DNA of 8,643 nucleotides from an uncultured Bacteroidota bacterium (GCA_903944755.1 CAJATB010000097.1:1-8643), one strand, 5' to 3'. Shown: positions 1 to 6,975, counted from the stretch's first letter. The notes: generated from the sequence alone by a model not told the origin. A program made the numbers and translations.

Positions 1-321
1 GCCGTTTCTCTTAATATGGTTATACTCAACTGCGTTCTTGTCAAGTTTAGTAATCATGTGGCGCATAATTTGCTCGTCACGTAAAAATTGAATTTTCAAT
101 TTCTCATTGATTGTTGCAGGGCCAGTGAATTCTAGTATCCAGTAGATACCAGTAGTTTTCTTATCGATAGGATAAGCTAGTGATTTTAAACCCCAAGGAT
201 TTGAGGCTACAGTATCTCCACCATTTTCTTTGATGAAGTCTTGGTATTTTTTCTGAGTTGATTTGAAATCATCTTCAGATAATACCGGTGTAAAAATCAC
301 CATTAATTCGTAATTGTTCAT
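1..321 (-). CDS. rpsF: 30S ribosomal protein bS6, 3' end cut by the window edge
   Basis: Small-subunit ribosomal protein bS6, which pairs with bS18 on the 16S rRNA platform. The frame reads from an ATG at 321-319 down to base 1 without a stop, giving 107 residues; the C-terminus lies outside the window. The start MNNYELMVIFTPVLSEDD, then NPWGLKSLAYPIDKKTTGIY (about residues 42-61), then a helix with FLRDEQIMRHM, follows the bS6 ferredoxin-like fold in order: first strand, alkaline K-rich central segment, and the 'RDE..MR' helix end. The family is usually 95-140 residues, so only a short tail is missing. In most bacteria rpsR and rplI follow rpsF, so they would be expected just left of the window; that is not visible here. 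A structured leader and a promoter-like box precede the gene. The identification is secure. Confidence 0.97.
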   Translation of the reverse strand, partial: MNNYELMVIFTPVLSEDDFKSTQKKYQDFIKENGGDTVASNPWGLKSLAYPIDKKTTGIYWILEFTGPATINEKLKIQFLRDEQIMRHMITKLDKNAVEYNHIKRNG

Positions 322-405
322 TACTTGAATTTTTTGGTTAAATAATTGGTTTTTCCCAGTGGACACCCCGATTACTCGGGATGAATCTGCCAAAACAGAT
401 TTGGG
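322..405 (-). promoter_or_regulatory. Structured 5' leader of rpsF, candidate three-way-junction autoregulatory RNA
   Basis: Read on the minus strand, the rpsF leader can form a closed three-way junction. The outer stem is UCCCA (406-402) with UGGGA (358-354). The first inner hairpin is AAUCUG/CAGAUU (401-396 with 389-384), a perfect 6-bp stem with a 6-nt loop. The second inner hairpin pairs 382-376 with 371-365 (7 bp including one G-U) and is capped by GUAA, a GNRA-class tetraloop. A six-base single-stranded linker GUCCAC (364-359) closes the junction, and only one base separates the two hairpins. It is known that rpsF leaders in several phyla bind the S6:S18 complex and repress translation; whether this fold belongs to that class is inference, since I could not align it to a consensus. 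About 30 A/U-rich bases separate the fold from the ATG. Confidence 0.55.
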
Positions 406-409
406 AGTG

Positions 410-417
410 CGAAGGTA
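410..417 (-). promoter_or_regulatory. Candidate -7 promoter box for rpsF
   Basis: On the minus strand the sequence reads TACCTTCG, matching five of the six fixed positions of the Bacteroidota -7 consensus TAnnTTTG. Transcription starting 5-7 bases downstream would begin at about 403-405, right at the first base of the three-way-junction fold, which supports the assignment. No good -33 TTG is visible; the best candidate is ATG at 442-440. The box lies just beyond the stop codon of the upstream hydrolase gene, and the -33 region falls inside that gene's 3' end. Confidence 0.45.
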
Positions 418-419
418 GG

Positions 420-1457
420 TTATTTTAGGTCATTTTTTTCATTTTTTAGGCTAAAAATAAGTGCTACAGGGAAATGGTCGCTGTAGCCTCCCCTAAGATG
501 GTTTCCATTGTATGTCCTTTTTGGATAACCTTTATAGCGCCCTTGGGTTTCAATCATGTCGTTGTTTTTGTAAATAACTGTTTTACAATTAGTTATACCT
601 GATTCGGCTTTTATCCCCTTTTCTTTTCTAGATTCATTTGTCCAATTTGGACTTATTAATATTTGGTCGAAAAGGTTCCAGCTGTCGTTATAGGCTAATG
701 TCCCCATTCCTTTACGAAAAGGAAGGATAAACGGGTTATACAGTCCTAACGACTTAATACTCTTATCCGTTGGGTTGTCATTAAAATCCCCCATTACTAT
801 CCATTTTGCTTTTGGATTTGTTTTTCCAACGCTGTCTATAATTCTTTTGCAAACATTTGCAGCCCAAAGTCGCTTTGGCATGGATGCCTTTTCGCCCCCT
901 CGACGGCTTGGCCAATGGTTTACTAATATATGGACCCATTCGTTTTCCAATTTGCCGGATACATATAAAATATCTCTTGTAGCATAGTCTTTAAAATGAG
1001 TGTCGTCAGTTAGGGAATATGGACGATATTGGTAAGGTTTAAATTTTAACGGGTTATAGACGAGTGCCACGTCAATTCCTCTTAGGTCCTTAGAATCAAA
1101 ATGTAAATATTTGTACTGGTACTTTTTAATTAACGGTTCTGCTAATAATTTTGTTAATACCATTTTATTTTCAACTTCTACAACCCCCAGTAGTGCTATC
1201 CCGCCTGCGTTTTCTATATTTCCCAATGCGTATAATACCCTAGCTAGGTTTTTAGACTTTGAGGCGTAAGCTTTTTGATTATAACTCTTTACACTTCCTG
1301 GTAAAAAGTCCTCGTCTGATACGTTCACTTGATTAGTGGTGTCGTAAAAATTTTCGCAATTATAAAAACCAATTATATTTTTTTGGCAATTGGCTTTATT
1401 TGTACAAAACACAGTTGTTAAAGTCAATACAATCAAAAGTCTATTTTTAATTTGCAT
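420..1457 (-). CDS. Secreted endonuclease/exonuclease/phosphatase (EEP) family hydrolase
   Basis: Metal-dependent phosphoesterase of the DNase I / exonuclease III / sphingomyelinase superfamily, 345 aa, a usual length for Bacteroidota EEP proteins. Residues 1-24 form a signal peptide: a basic MQIKNR start, a hydrophobic run, and probable cleavage near ANC/Q at 24-25, so the enzyme should be exported. Catalytic signatures appear in family order: N33 in FYNCENF, the Mg-binding E94/E96 in VVEVENK, the RGIDVAL strand (126-132), NHWPSRRGG with N180 and H181, GDFNDNP with D224 and N226, and the terminal SDHFP with D327 and H328. None is missing, so it is predicted active. The substrate (DNA, RNA, phospholipid head group or sugar phosphate) cannot be deduced. 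It is transcribed away from the barrel/lipoprotein pair across 84 bp, and I infer a shared role. No strong promoter box is visible before it. Confidence 0.92.
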   Translation of the reverse strand: MQIKNRLLIVLTLTTVFCTNKANCQKNIIGFYNCENFYDTTNQVNVSDEDFLPGSVKSYNQKAYASKSKNLARVLYALGNIENAGGIALLGVVEVENKMVLTKLLAEPLIKKYQYKYLHFDSKDLRGIDVALVYNPLKFKPYQYRPYSLTDDTHFKDYATRDILYVSGKLENEWVHILVNHWPSRRGGEKASMPKRLWAANVCKRIIDSVGKTNPKAKWIVMGDFNDNPTDKSIKSLGLYNPFILPFRKGMGTLAYNDSWNLFDQILISPNWTNESRKEKGIKAESGITNCKTVIYKNNDMIETQGRYKGYPKRTYNGNHLRGGYSDHFPVALIFSLKNEKNDLK

Positions 1458-1506
1458 TATTTTCTATTTTTTAATTTATCGAGAATAGGTTTTTTATGGA
1501 AATGAA

Positions 1507-1537
1507 TTTTGCGTATTTACCGCATCTAATGGACTTG
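1507..1537 (+). promoter_or_regulatory. Weak candidate promoter for the barrel/lipoprotein pair
   Basis: TTTTG at 1507-1511 is followed, after 18 bases, by TGGACTTG at 1530-1537. The second element keeps four of the six fixed positions of TAnnTTTG, and the spacing fits the phylum. Transcription would start at about 1542-1544, on top of the first ATG, so this promoter would imply that translation begins at the second ATG (1578). This is only suggestive because the -7 match is poor. Confidence 0.25.
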
Positions 1538-1541
1538 TTTT

Positions 1542-4010
1542 ATGAATCATATTTGGCCCTCACAACTGCCAATTTTTATGACTATCCTATTTCGTTTGTT
1601 GTTATTATTGTTTTCATTAGGTATCACTTATGTTTTAAATGCGCAAGATGACCCATTGCCTATTGCATTTTCAAGGAATGAAAGTTCGAATGGTATCAAC
1701 TGGATTCCCACTTTATTGAGTGCCAACACTGCGGTTATAAATAGGATGTCGCAGTTTAATGGATTTGTATTTAGTTGGACACTTAGAGGTGAACAAAATA
1801 GCAAGAGCGTATTTATGGATGGTATTAATTGGCAGTCTAATTTAAGCGGTTGGAATAGCGGGTTCTCTTACGCGGGACTGTATAAATCTTTTCGTCAGGA
1901 TGGGAATGTCCTACATGATGAATTAACTTCCTCAGGATATGGAAATGCAGGGAGTACTCAATTTTTTAGCTCCAATGCGGCACTATTTAAAAAAGCTTTT
2001 ATAATTGGCACTGGATTTTCTAACAGCAGTTATGTACATGAATCACATCTCCAGTATAGCACAGGCAAATTAAAACATAATTGGTTTTTGAATTCAAATT
2101 TGATAATGCAAGAAACACCTATTGGCATGCTTCCGAATGGGTATAAGCAGGTAAGAGGCGCATTAATTAGTGTTGATAAATTCTTTAACCCTGGGCAAAA
2201 AATTGGCTTCACTTTTTTATTAGATATAAATAGTCAGGGAAAAGTTTCCCCGTCGGTAAAAGAGGCTTATGAATTAGCTAAGCAAAGGAATTATAATCCA
2301 AGTTGGGGTTGGTATAAAGGGAAGCCGATTTATCCCAATAGCAAATACACAGGTGCTCCACAGTTTTCAATAAGACATGAAAAGAAATGGAGTGAACGCG
2401 CATTGCTTAATAGCGCAGTAGGTATAGTGGCAGGCTTTCAAAAGCAGTCAAGTTTAGATTGGACAAATGCGTTCGACCCAAGGCCTGACTACTATCGTTA
2501 CTTGCCCAGTTATGCGAAAGATGCCAGTTTAAGACAGCAGTTAGTAAGTTATTTCGATCAACATCCATCAGCCTTGCAGGTAAATTTTGATGCATTAGAA
2601 AAAGTAAATCAAGCGAACGAACAACGTCGTTCTTTTTATATTATAAATGCGCAAGTTGCTGAATTGCTTTTATTAAGAGCGTCGACTCGTTTTCAATATT
2701 TCATAAGCGAATATTGGAAAGCAGACATAGGGGTAGAGTTGGCCAGAGATAGGATTCATTATTTTAATAAAATCGAAAACCTTTTAGGAGGAGCCTTTTT
2801 TTATAATTACAATGGCTGGGTTAATGATGATGGTATTGCTAATAATTTTCAAAACGATATAGTTAATCCCGACAAAAAAATTAAAGAGGGAGAAAACTGG
2901 GGCGCTAATTATTCACTTACGTCCATTCAGGCGAAATATTGGTTGCAAATAATAAAAACAGGCCCTATTGTAGAGTCTTCCATTGGCTTTCATTTTGCAC
3001 AAGATATAGTGTCAAGAAATGGGTTTAATAAAAACGGTTTATTTCAAAATGCGTCATTGGGCGCGTCTGAAACCAGCCAATTCCCCTCGCTCGGGTTTAA
3101 AGGGCAATTCGTGTACAAGATTTCGGGCAGGTATTATTTACGCTCTATTTTATTTAATCACTGGGAGTCGCCTAATGCCGGGGCTATTTATTTAAGCCCA
3201 AGCATGCATGCATTCCAGTCGCCATTTTTACTGCCAGCACTGCATCAGGGGGTTGATTTGTCTTTGTTTTATAGAGGGGTCAATTTGAAAATAGAGATGA
3301 GCGCTTATTGGAAACAAGTGAAGAATAGTGTTGAAAAGAAAATGTTTTACCACGACAATTATAATTCTTTTGTTTATGGAATTGTAGGCCAAATACATAG
3401 TGTGTATAAGGGAGTAGAAATATCAATGGAAACAAAAATAGGTAGTCTTGTTCAATTGGAGTTGGCTTCCACATGGGGAAAATATAGAATTTCAAACAAT
3501 CCCTTGTATGATATTTTATTAGTGAATGATTTATATAAGGTTGAATCGGGCTTGCTTTATATTAAAAACATGCCTGCGTCAACAAGTCCAGAATTGATAC
3601 ATTCTTTTTCAATTCAATACCAACCTGATTTTAATTTTTCATTGAGCCTTTCGGGGGTGTATGCTAGTAATAGGTTTATGAATCATGATTTATTTAGAAG
3701 GTCTAATGCAGTGGAACGAAGTGCATCAGCATATCAGTGGCAGGAAATTACTGCCCCTAATTTATTAGCAAATCAATTTAATTTAAATGGTTATTTATCA
3801 AAAACCTTTTTTTTTAAATCATTGAATCATGCCTATTTATGGCGAACAAGTATAAGTGCAAGAAATATATTAAACACATTGGTTCCTGTGTTAGCATTTG
3901 AACAATCAAGGTTCGACTACAAGCACTTTAACAATCAAAAATACGCACCCAAATATATATATGACCAAGGAACTACTTATTCACTTGGACTTCAATTAAC
4001 TATTCAATAA
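1542..4010 (+). CDS. TonB-dependent-receptor-like outer-membrane beta-barrel, shortened N-terminus
   Basis: Predicted outer-membrane barrel, 822 aa from the first ATG. A second ATG at 1578 (codon 13) starts MTILFRLLLLLFSLG, a much more conventional signal peptide ending LNA/Q at 34-35, so the true protein may be 810 aa. The family is recognised from blocks I know in Bacteroidota TonB receptors: a plug-like LRGEQNSKSVFMDGI (81-95), EAYELA and YNPSWGWYKGK (241-261), the hallmark DPRPDYYRYLPSY (312-324), ENLLGGAFF (412-420), and NPDKKIKEGENWG (442-454), followed by many alternating barrel strands to the end. Typical members carry about 100 or more extra residues at the N-terminus (a carboxypeptidase-regulatory-like domain, then a full plug). 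Here the mature protein enters the plug-like region after only about 40 residues, and I see no TonB box. The last residue is Q rather than an aromatic. The next gene starts 6 bp downstream, so the two are probably co-transcribed. The likely role is import of a ligand across the outer membrane; the ligand is unknown. Confidence 0.85.
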   Translation: MNHIWPSQLPIFMTILFRLLLLLFSLGITYVLNAQDDPLPIAFSRNESSNGINWIPTLLSANTAVINRMSQFNGFVFSWTLRGEQNSKSVFMDGINWQSNLSGWNSGFSYAGLYKSFRQDGNVLHDELTSSGYGNAGSTQFFSSNAALFKKAFIIGTGFSNSSYVHESHLQYSTGKLKHNWFLNSNLIMQETPIGMLPNGYKQVRGALISVDKFFNPGQKIGFTFLLDINSQGKVSPSVKEAYELAKQRNYNPSWGWYKGKPIYPNSKYTGAPQFSIRHEKKWSERALLNSAVGIVAGFQKQSSLDWTNAFDPRPDYYRYLPSYAKDASLRQQLVSYFDQHPSALQVNFDALEKVNQANEQRRSFYIINAQVAELLLLRASTRFQYFISEYWKADIGVELARDRIHYFNKIENLLGGAFFYNYNGWVNDDGIANNFQNDIVNPDKKIKEGENWGANYSLTSIQAKYWLQIIKTGPIVESSIGFHFAQDIVSRNGFNKNGLFQNASLGASETSQFPSLGFKGQFVYKISGRYYLRSILFNHWESPNAGAIYLSPSMHAFQSPFLLPALHQGVDLSLFYRGVNLKIEMSAYWKQVKNSVEKKMFYHDNYNSFVYGIVGQIHSVYKGVEISMETKIGSLVQLELASTWGKYRISNNPLYDILLVNDLYKVESGLLYIKNMPASTSPELIHSFSIQYQPDFNFSLSLSGVYASNRFMNHDLFRRSNAVERSASAYQWQEITAPNLLANQFNLNGYLSKTFFFKSLNHAYLWRTSISARNILNTLVPVLAFEQSRFDYKHFNNQKYAPKYIYDQGTTYSLGLQLTIQ

Positions 4011-4016
4011 AAAATT

Positions 4017-4859
4017 ATGAAAAGAAAATCAACTATCAAATCAATTACTATTTTGTCACTTGTTACTTACTCGCTTTTTTCGATAGCTTGTTTAAAACAA
4101 TCGGCATATGCAAAACCTATAGAGCAGGCTTCATCAGACACGATGGTTTCTATAAAAACGATGCGAAAATGGCATATAAATGGAAGTGTGGAAGTGATTG
4201 CAAAAGCCTTTGCTATTGAAGGGGTGGTAGTCGCCAATGACGAACACGATAATGTATACAAATCGCTTTTTATTCAGGATAGTACGGGAGGTATTATAAT
4301 ATTAATGGACGGCACTTCCTTGTATCAAAACTATCCAGTTGGCACGCTTGTCCGTGTCCGTATTCAAAATTTAATACTTACTGATTATCGAAGAATGCTT
4401 CAGTTGGCGGCTTCGGTGGACACTACCGATGGCACTTTGGTTTCATCAGGCATACCCGTTCCGTTGTTTCCGAAATTCATTACTGTCTTGAAAGACGACT
4501 ATCCAGTTGTACCACTTTTGGTGAGTGCTAAAAGCTTAGGTGATAGTTTACAAGGCAGGTTAATAAGGATATCCAACGTTGAATTTTCGGCTACCGATAC
4601 AGCCCAAACTTTTGCGGATAAAAAAAATAAAACAGGTGCTAGTAGGAGTATAAAGTTTTGTGCAGGAGGCACTATTTACTTAAGGACTAGCGGCTACGCC
4701 GATTTCGCAGGCGAAAAAACACCCGGGGGTAATGGGGATATTGTAGGTGTTTATTCGGTGTATAATTACGAGAAACAAATACTAATAAGAGACCCAAGTG
4801 ACATTTTGTTAAACGGGAGGCGCTGTACAGGGGCAGCTTGGCTGCAAAAAACTCCATAA
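4017..4859 (+). CDS. DUF5689-type OB-fold lipoprotein
   Basis: Predicted exported protein of 280 aa. The N-terminus has a basic MKRKSTIKS head, a hydrophobic stretch and a cysteine at residue 25 (LFSIAC), consistent with lipidation, although position -3 is Ser rather than the preferred Leu. The first beta-rich unit (about 66-120: IEGVVVANDEHDNVYKSLFI, then QDSTGGIIILMDG, then YPVGTLVRVRIQNL) has the layout of the DUF5689 / OB-like domain of Bacteroidota surface lipoproteins. A second unit (about 180-262: GRLIRISNVEF, PGGNGDIVGVYSVYN, QILIRDPSDI) resembles a second OB-like domain. C215 and C270 could form a disulphide. Six bases separate it from the barrel gene, so they form one operon. OB folds commonly bind nucleic acid or sugars, and the nearby EEP enzyme makes a nucleic-acid ligand attractive, but that is inference. 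The family assignment is from recognition of the pattern, not a profile search. Confidence 0.8.
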   Translation: MKRKSTIKSITILSLVTYSLFSIACLKQSAYAKPIEQASSDTMVSIKTMRKWHINGSVEVIAKAFAIEGVVVANDEHDNVYKSLFIQDSTGGIIILMDGTSLYQNYPVGTLVRVRIQNLILTDYRRMLQLAASVDTTDGTLVSSGIPVPLFPKFITVLKDDYPVVPLLVSAKSLGDSLQGRLIRISNVEFSATDTAQTFADKKNKTGASRSIKFCAGGTIYLRTSGYADFAGEKTPGGNGDIVGVYSVYNYEKQILIRDPSDILLNGRRCTGAAWLQKTP

Positions 4860-4872
4860 TAGGCCTATAGCT

Positions 4873-4885
4873 TGACAGCTTGTCA
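4873..4885 (+). repeat. Short inverted repeat TGACA-gct-TGTCA upstream of htpG
   Basis: A perfect 5-bp inverted repeat with a 3-base spacer lies in the 78-bp gap between the lipoprotein stop and the htpG ATG. It overlaps the candidate -33 TTG (4880-4882), as an operator would. A run of seven T follows at 4892-4898, so a weak terminator for the upstream operon is an alternative reading, although six bases separate stem and T-run and the stem is short. The sequence also reads as a near-tandem repeat GCTTGACA/GCTTGTCA. Confidence 0.35.
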
Positions 4886-4911
4886 GCAAACTTTTTTTGG
4901 TATTGACTTTG
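4880..4911 (+). promoter_or_regulatory. Candidate promoter of htpG
   Basis: TTG at 4880-4882 and TGACTTTG at 4904-4911 are separated by 21 bases. The -7 element matches five of six fixed positions of TAnnTTTG, and the spacing is within the range seen in Bacteroidota. The predicted start of transcription, about 4916-4918, leaves a leader of about 20 bases before the ATG at 4938. It would also exclude any translation start further upstream. No CIRCE-type heat-shock operator is present. Confidence 0.4.
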
Positions 4912-4937
4912 CTATAGTATTCCTAAAAGACAGATAT

Positions 4938-6800
4938 ATGAAAAAAGGACAAATACGCGTCTCAACGGAGAACATCTTTCCAATCATAAAGAAGTTCCTT
5001 TATAGCGACCATGAGATTTTTATTCGTGAATTGGTGAGTAATGCAGTGGATGCGTCTCAGAAATTAAAAACCTTAGCAGGCAAAGGAGAAGCTAAAGGCG
5101 ACCTTGGGCAACTAAGAGTTGATGTGGTTGTGGACGCGAAGGAAAAGACTATTACTATTACTGATAATGGAGTGGGGATGTCTGCAGAAGAATTAGATAA
5201 GTATATTAACCAGGTGGCATTCAGCGGTGCAGAAGAATTTGTAAACAAATACAAGGATGCTAGCATAATTGGTCACTTTGGTTTAGGTTTTTATAGTGCG
5301 TTTATGGTGAGCGAGAAAGTTGACATTTATAGTAAAAGTCACACAGGGGCTCCGGGTGTTTTTTGGAGTTGCGATGGCAGTACCGAATATGAGTTATACG
5401 AAGTAGATTATAGTGAGAGAGGAACCAAAATAGTTTTACATATTAACGAAGAAAGTGCAGAATTTTTAGATGCACACAGAACGAAATCGGTGTTAGAACG
5501 CTTTTGTAAATTCTTGCCAGTAGCTATTTATTTTAAAGACGCGCATGCTGATGTAGCTGCACCTAAAGAAGGGGAAGAAGCCGTAGCGGAAAAATCAATT
5601 AATAACACAAACCCTTTGTGGGTGCGTAAGCCAGCTGAATTGACTAAAGAGGATTACGAAAATTTTTATAAAGAATTGTATCCGTTTGGAGAAACACCTT
5701 TGTTTTGGATTCACCTGAATGTGGACTATCCGTTCAACCTAACGGGTATCTTGTATTTTCCAAAAATCAAGCAAAGTTTTGAAATACAAAAAGATAAAAT
5801 TCAATTGTATTGTAACCAAGTGTTTGTAACAGATGAAGTAAAAGATATTGTACCAGAATTTTTAATGTTATTACACGGTGTTATTGATAGTCCAGATATT
5901 CCTTTAAATGTTAGTCGTAGCTATTTACAAGGGGACCCTAATGTGAAAAAAATAAATGCCCACATTACTAAGAAAGTCGCTGATAAATTAGAAGAAATTT
6001 TCAACAATGATCGTAAATCGTTTGAAGATAAATGGGAAAGTTTAGGTTTGTTTGTGAAGTATGGTATGATCACCGATGATAAATTCCTAGAAAAAGGTAA
6101 CAAGTTTTTGATTTTGGAGGATGCTGCTAGCAAAGGCACTTTCTATACTTTGGATGAATACAAAACGGCTACAGAAGCAAACCAAAAGAACAAAGAAGGT
6201 AAGCAAGTGTTACTATACACAACTAATCCTGTCCAGCAAGATGCTTTCATACAGGCTGCCGTAGGGAAAGGCTACAAAGTAGTGAAATTAGAAACAATGG
6301 TTGATGCTGCTTTTATTAATAATGTTGAAATGAAATGGGAGGGTGTGCAGTTTGTACGTGTAGATGCGGATGTAGTTGATAATTTAATTGACAAGCAAGA
6401 AAATGTTGATTCTGTTTTATCTGCCGCAGAGGTGGAACAGGCTAAAAAATTATTTGAATTTCAAGTACCTGAAATTACTTTAACAGTGGAAGTAAAAGGG
6501 CTTGGTCAGGATACAGCACCAGTGATTGCAACACGCCCTGAATTCATGCGTAGGATGAAAGACATGGCGAGCATGAGTGGGGGAGGAATGACTGCCTTTT
6601 ATGCTCAAATGCCAGACGAAGTGCATTTAACCGTTAACGGGAACCATCCTATTTATCAAACTTTATTAAAAGAAGCGGATGTAGATAAGCAACAAAAACA
6701 AGCACGTAATTTGGCTGACTTGGCGTTGCTTTCTCAAGGTTTGTTGAATGGCGCGGAGTTAACCAACTTTATAAATAGAAGTGTTGATTTGCTAAAGTAA
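4938..6800 (+). CDS. htpG: Molecular chaperone HtpG (Hsp90 family)
   Basis: Cytoplasmic ATP-dependent Hsp90 chaperone, 620 aa, near the usual bacterial length. I chose the ATG at 4938 because MKKGQIRVSTENIFPIIKK is the family's normal N-terminus; an in-frame TTG at 4872 adds 22 residues with no family resemblance and lies upstream of the promoter. The N-terminal GHKL ATPase domain (1 to about 210) shows IRELVSNAVDASQKL with E31 and N35, DNGVGM with D76, G78 and G80 for ATP binding, INQVAFSGAEEF, and the lid-side GHFGLGFYSAF (112-122). The middle domain contains PLFWIHLNVDYPFNLTGILY and the conserved IPLNVSRSYLQ catalytic-loop region with its Arg. The C-terminal dimerisation domain ends DLALLSQGLLNGAELTNFIN, typical of the phylum, with no eukaryotic MEEVD tail. 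A charged linker with EGEEAVAEK separates the N and middle domains. The gene is intact. Confidence 0.97.
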   Translation: MKKGQIRVSTENIFPIIKKFLYSDHEIFIRELVSNAVDASQKLKTLAGKGEAKGDLGQLRVDVVVDAKEKTITITDNGVGMSAEELDKYINQVAFSGAEEFVNKYKDASIIGHFGLGFYSAFMVSEKVDIYSKSHTGAPGVFWSCDGSTEYELYEVDYSERGTKIVLHINEESAEFLDAHRTKSVLERFCKFLPVAIYFKDAHADVAAPKEGEEAVAEKSINNTNPLWVRKPAELTKEDYENFYKELYPFGETPLFWIHLNVDYPFNLTGILYFPKIKQSFEIQKDKIQLYCNQVFVTDEVKDIVPEFLMLLHGVIDSPDIPLNVSRSYLQGDPNVKKINAHITKKVADKLEEIFNNDRKSFEDKWESLGLFVKYGMITDDKFLEKGNKFLILEDAASKGTFYTLDEYKTATEANQKNKEGKQVLLYTTNPVQQDAFIQAAVGKGYKVVKLETMVDAAFINNVEMKWEGVQFVRVDADVVDNLIDKQENVDSVLSAAEVEQAKKLFEFQVPEITLTVEVKGLGQDTAPVIATRPEFMRRMKDMASMSGGGMTAFYAQMPDEVHLTVNGNHPIYQTLLKEADVDKQQKQARNLADLALLSQGLLNGAELTNFINRSVDLLK

Positions 6801-6881
6801 TCCCCAACTAAATTTTACTAAACAAAGCATGTGTTGGGCTGGGTGCTAAATTTAGAAAAGTAAATAATTAAGTTTTAAAGT

Positions 6882-6910
6882 AATGAGCTCGATATTGTAT
6901 CGGGCTCATT
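6882..6910 (+). terminator. Terminator hairpin between convergent htpG and recJ
   Basis: A 12-bp stem pairs 6882-6893 (AATGAGCTCGAT) with 6899-6910 (ATCGGGCTCATT), with one G-U pair and a five-base loop. On the plus strand it runs into TTTT then AGTTAGTTTG, a reasonable factor-independent terminator for htpG. On the minus strand it is followed by TACTTTAAAACTT, a poorer U-tract, but since recJ also ends toward this point it may work in both directions. Confidence 0.7.
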
Positions 6911-6941
6911 TTAGTTAGTTTGATAGTGGCTATATTTGAAA

Positions 6942-6975
6942 CAGTTTACCAAAAGTAGCTACTTTTAGTAAGTTG
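6942..6975. repeat. 34-bp imperfect palindrome overlapping the recJ stop
   Basis: The core AAAAGTAGCTACTTTT (6951-6966) is a perfect 16-bp palindrome. Outside it, after one mismatch (6950/6967), eight more pairs including two G-T extend the symmetry to 6942-6975. It covers the recJ TAA (complement of 6965-6967) and the last codons. The A-rich and T-rich arms around an AGCT centre would make a hairpin with a 4-base loop in either transcript, so a terminator or mRNA 3'-end stabiliser for recJ is the simplest reading. Confidence 0.5.

Noticed and set aside
2030..2595. Short minus-strand open frames (2030-2212, 2407-2595) inside the barrel gene
   Set aside because: They are antisense shadows about 60 codons long with no start-site context or family resemblance, while the plus-strand frame is continuous and carries family motifs.
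4041..4091. Lipoprotein gene as a Capnocytophaga-style surface-export signal carrier
   Set aside because: The residues after the candidate lipid cysteine are LKQSAY, with no acidic pair, so the known surface-export signal is not present; lipidation itself remains plausible.
4833..4852. GCAGC-ttg-GCTGC hairpin followed by A-rich sequence at the end of the lipoprotein gene
   Set aside because: It lies within the coding sequence, is followed by A rather than T on the coding strand, and a 5-bp repeat is within chance.
4872..4937. Upstream TTG start adding 22 residues to HtpG
   Set aside because: The extra residues do not resemble any HtpG N-terminus, the best promoter lies inside this stretch, and MKKGQIRVSTENIF at 4938 is the standard family start.
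6803..6838. CCCAAC (6803-6808) pairing with GTTGGG (6833-6838) just after the htpG stop
   Set aside because: Six pairs around a 24-base loop without a following T-run make a poor terminator, and the hairpin at 6882-6910 is far better.
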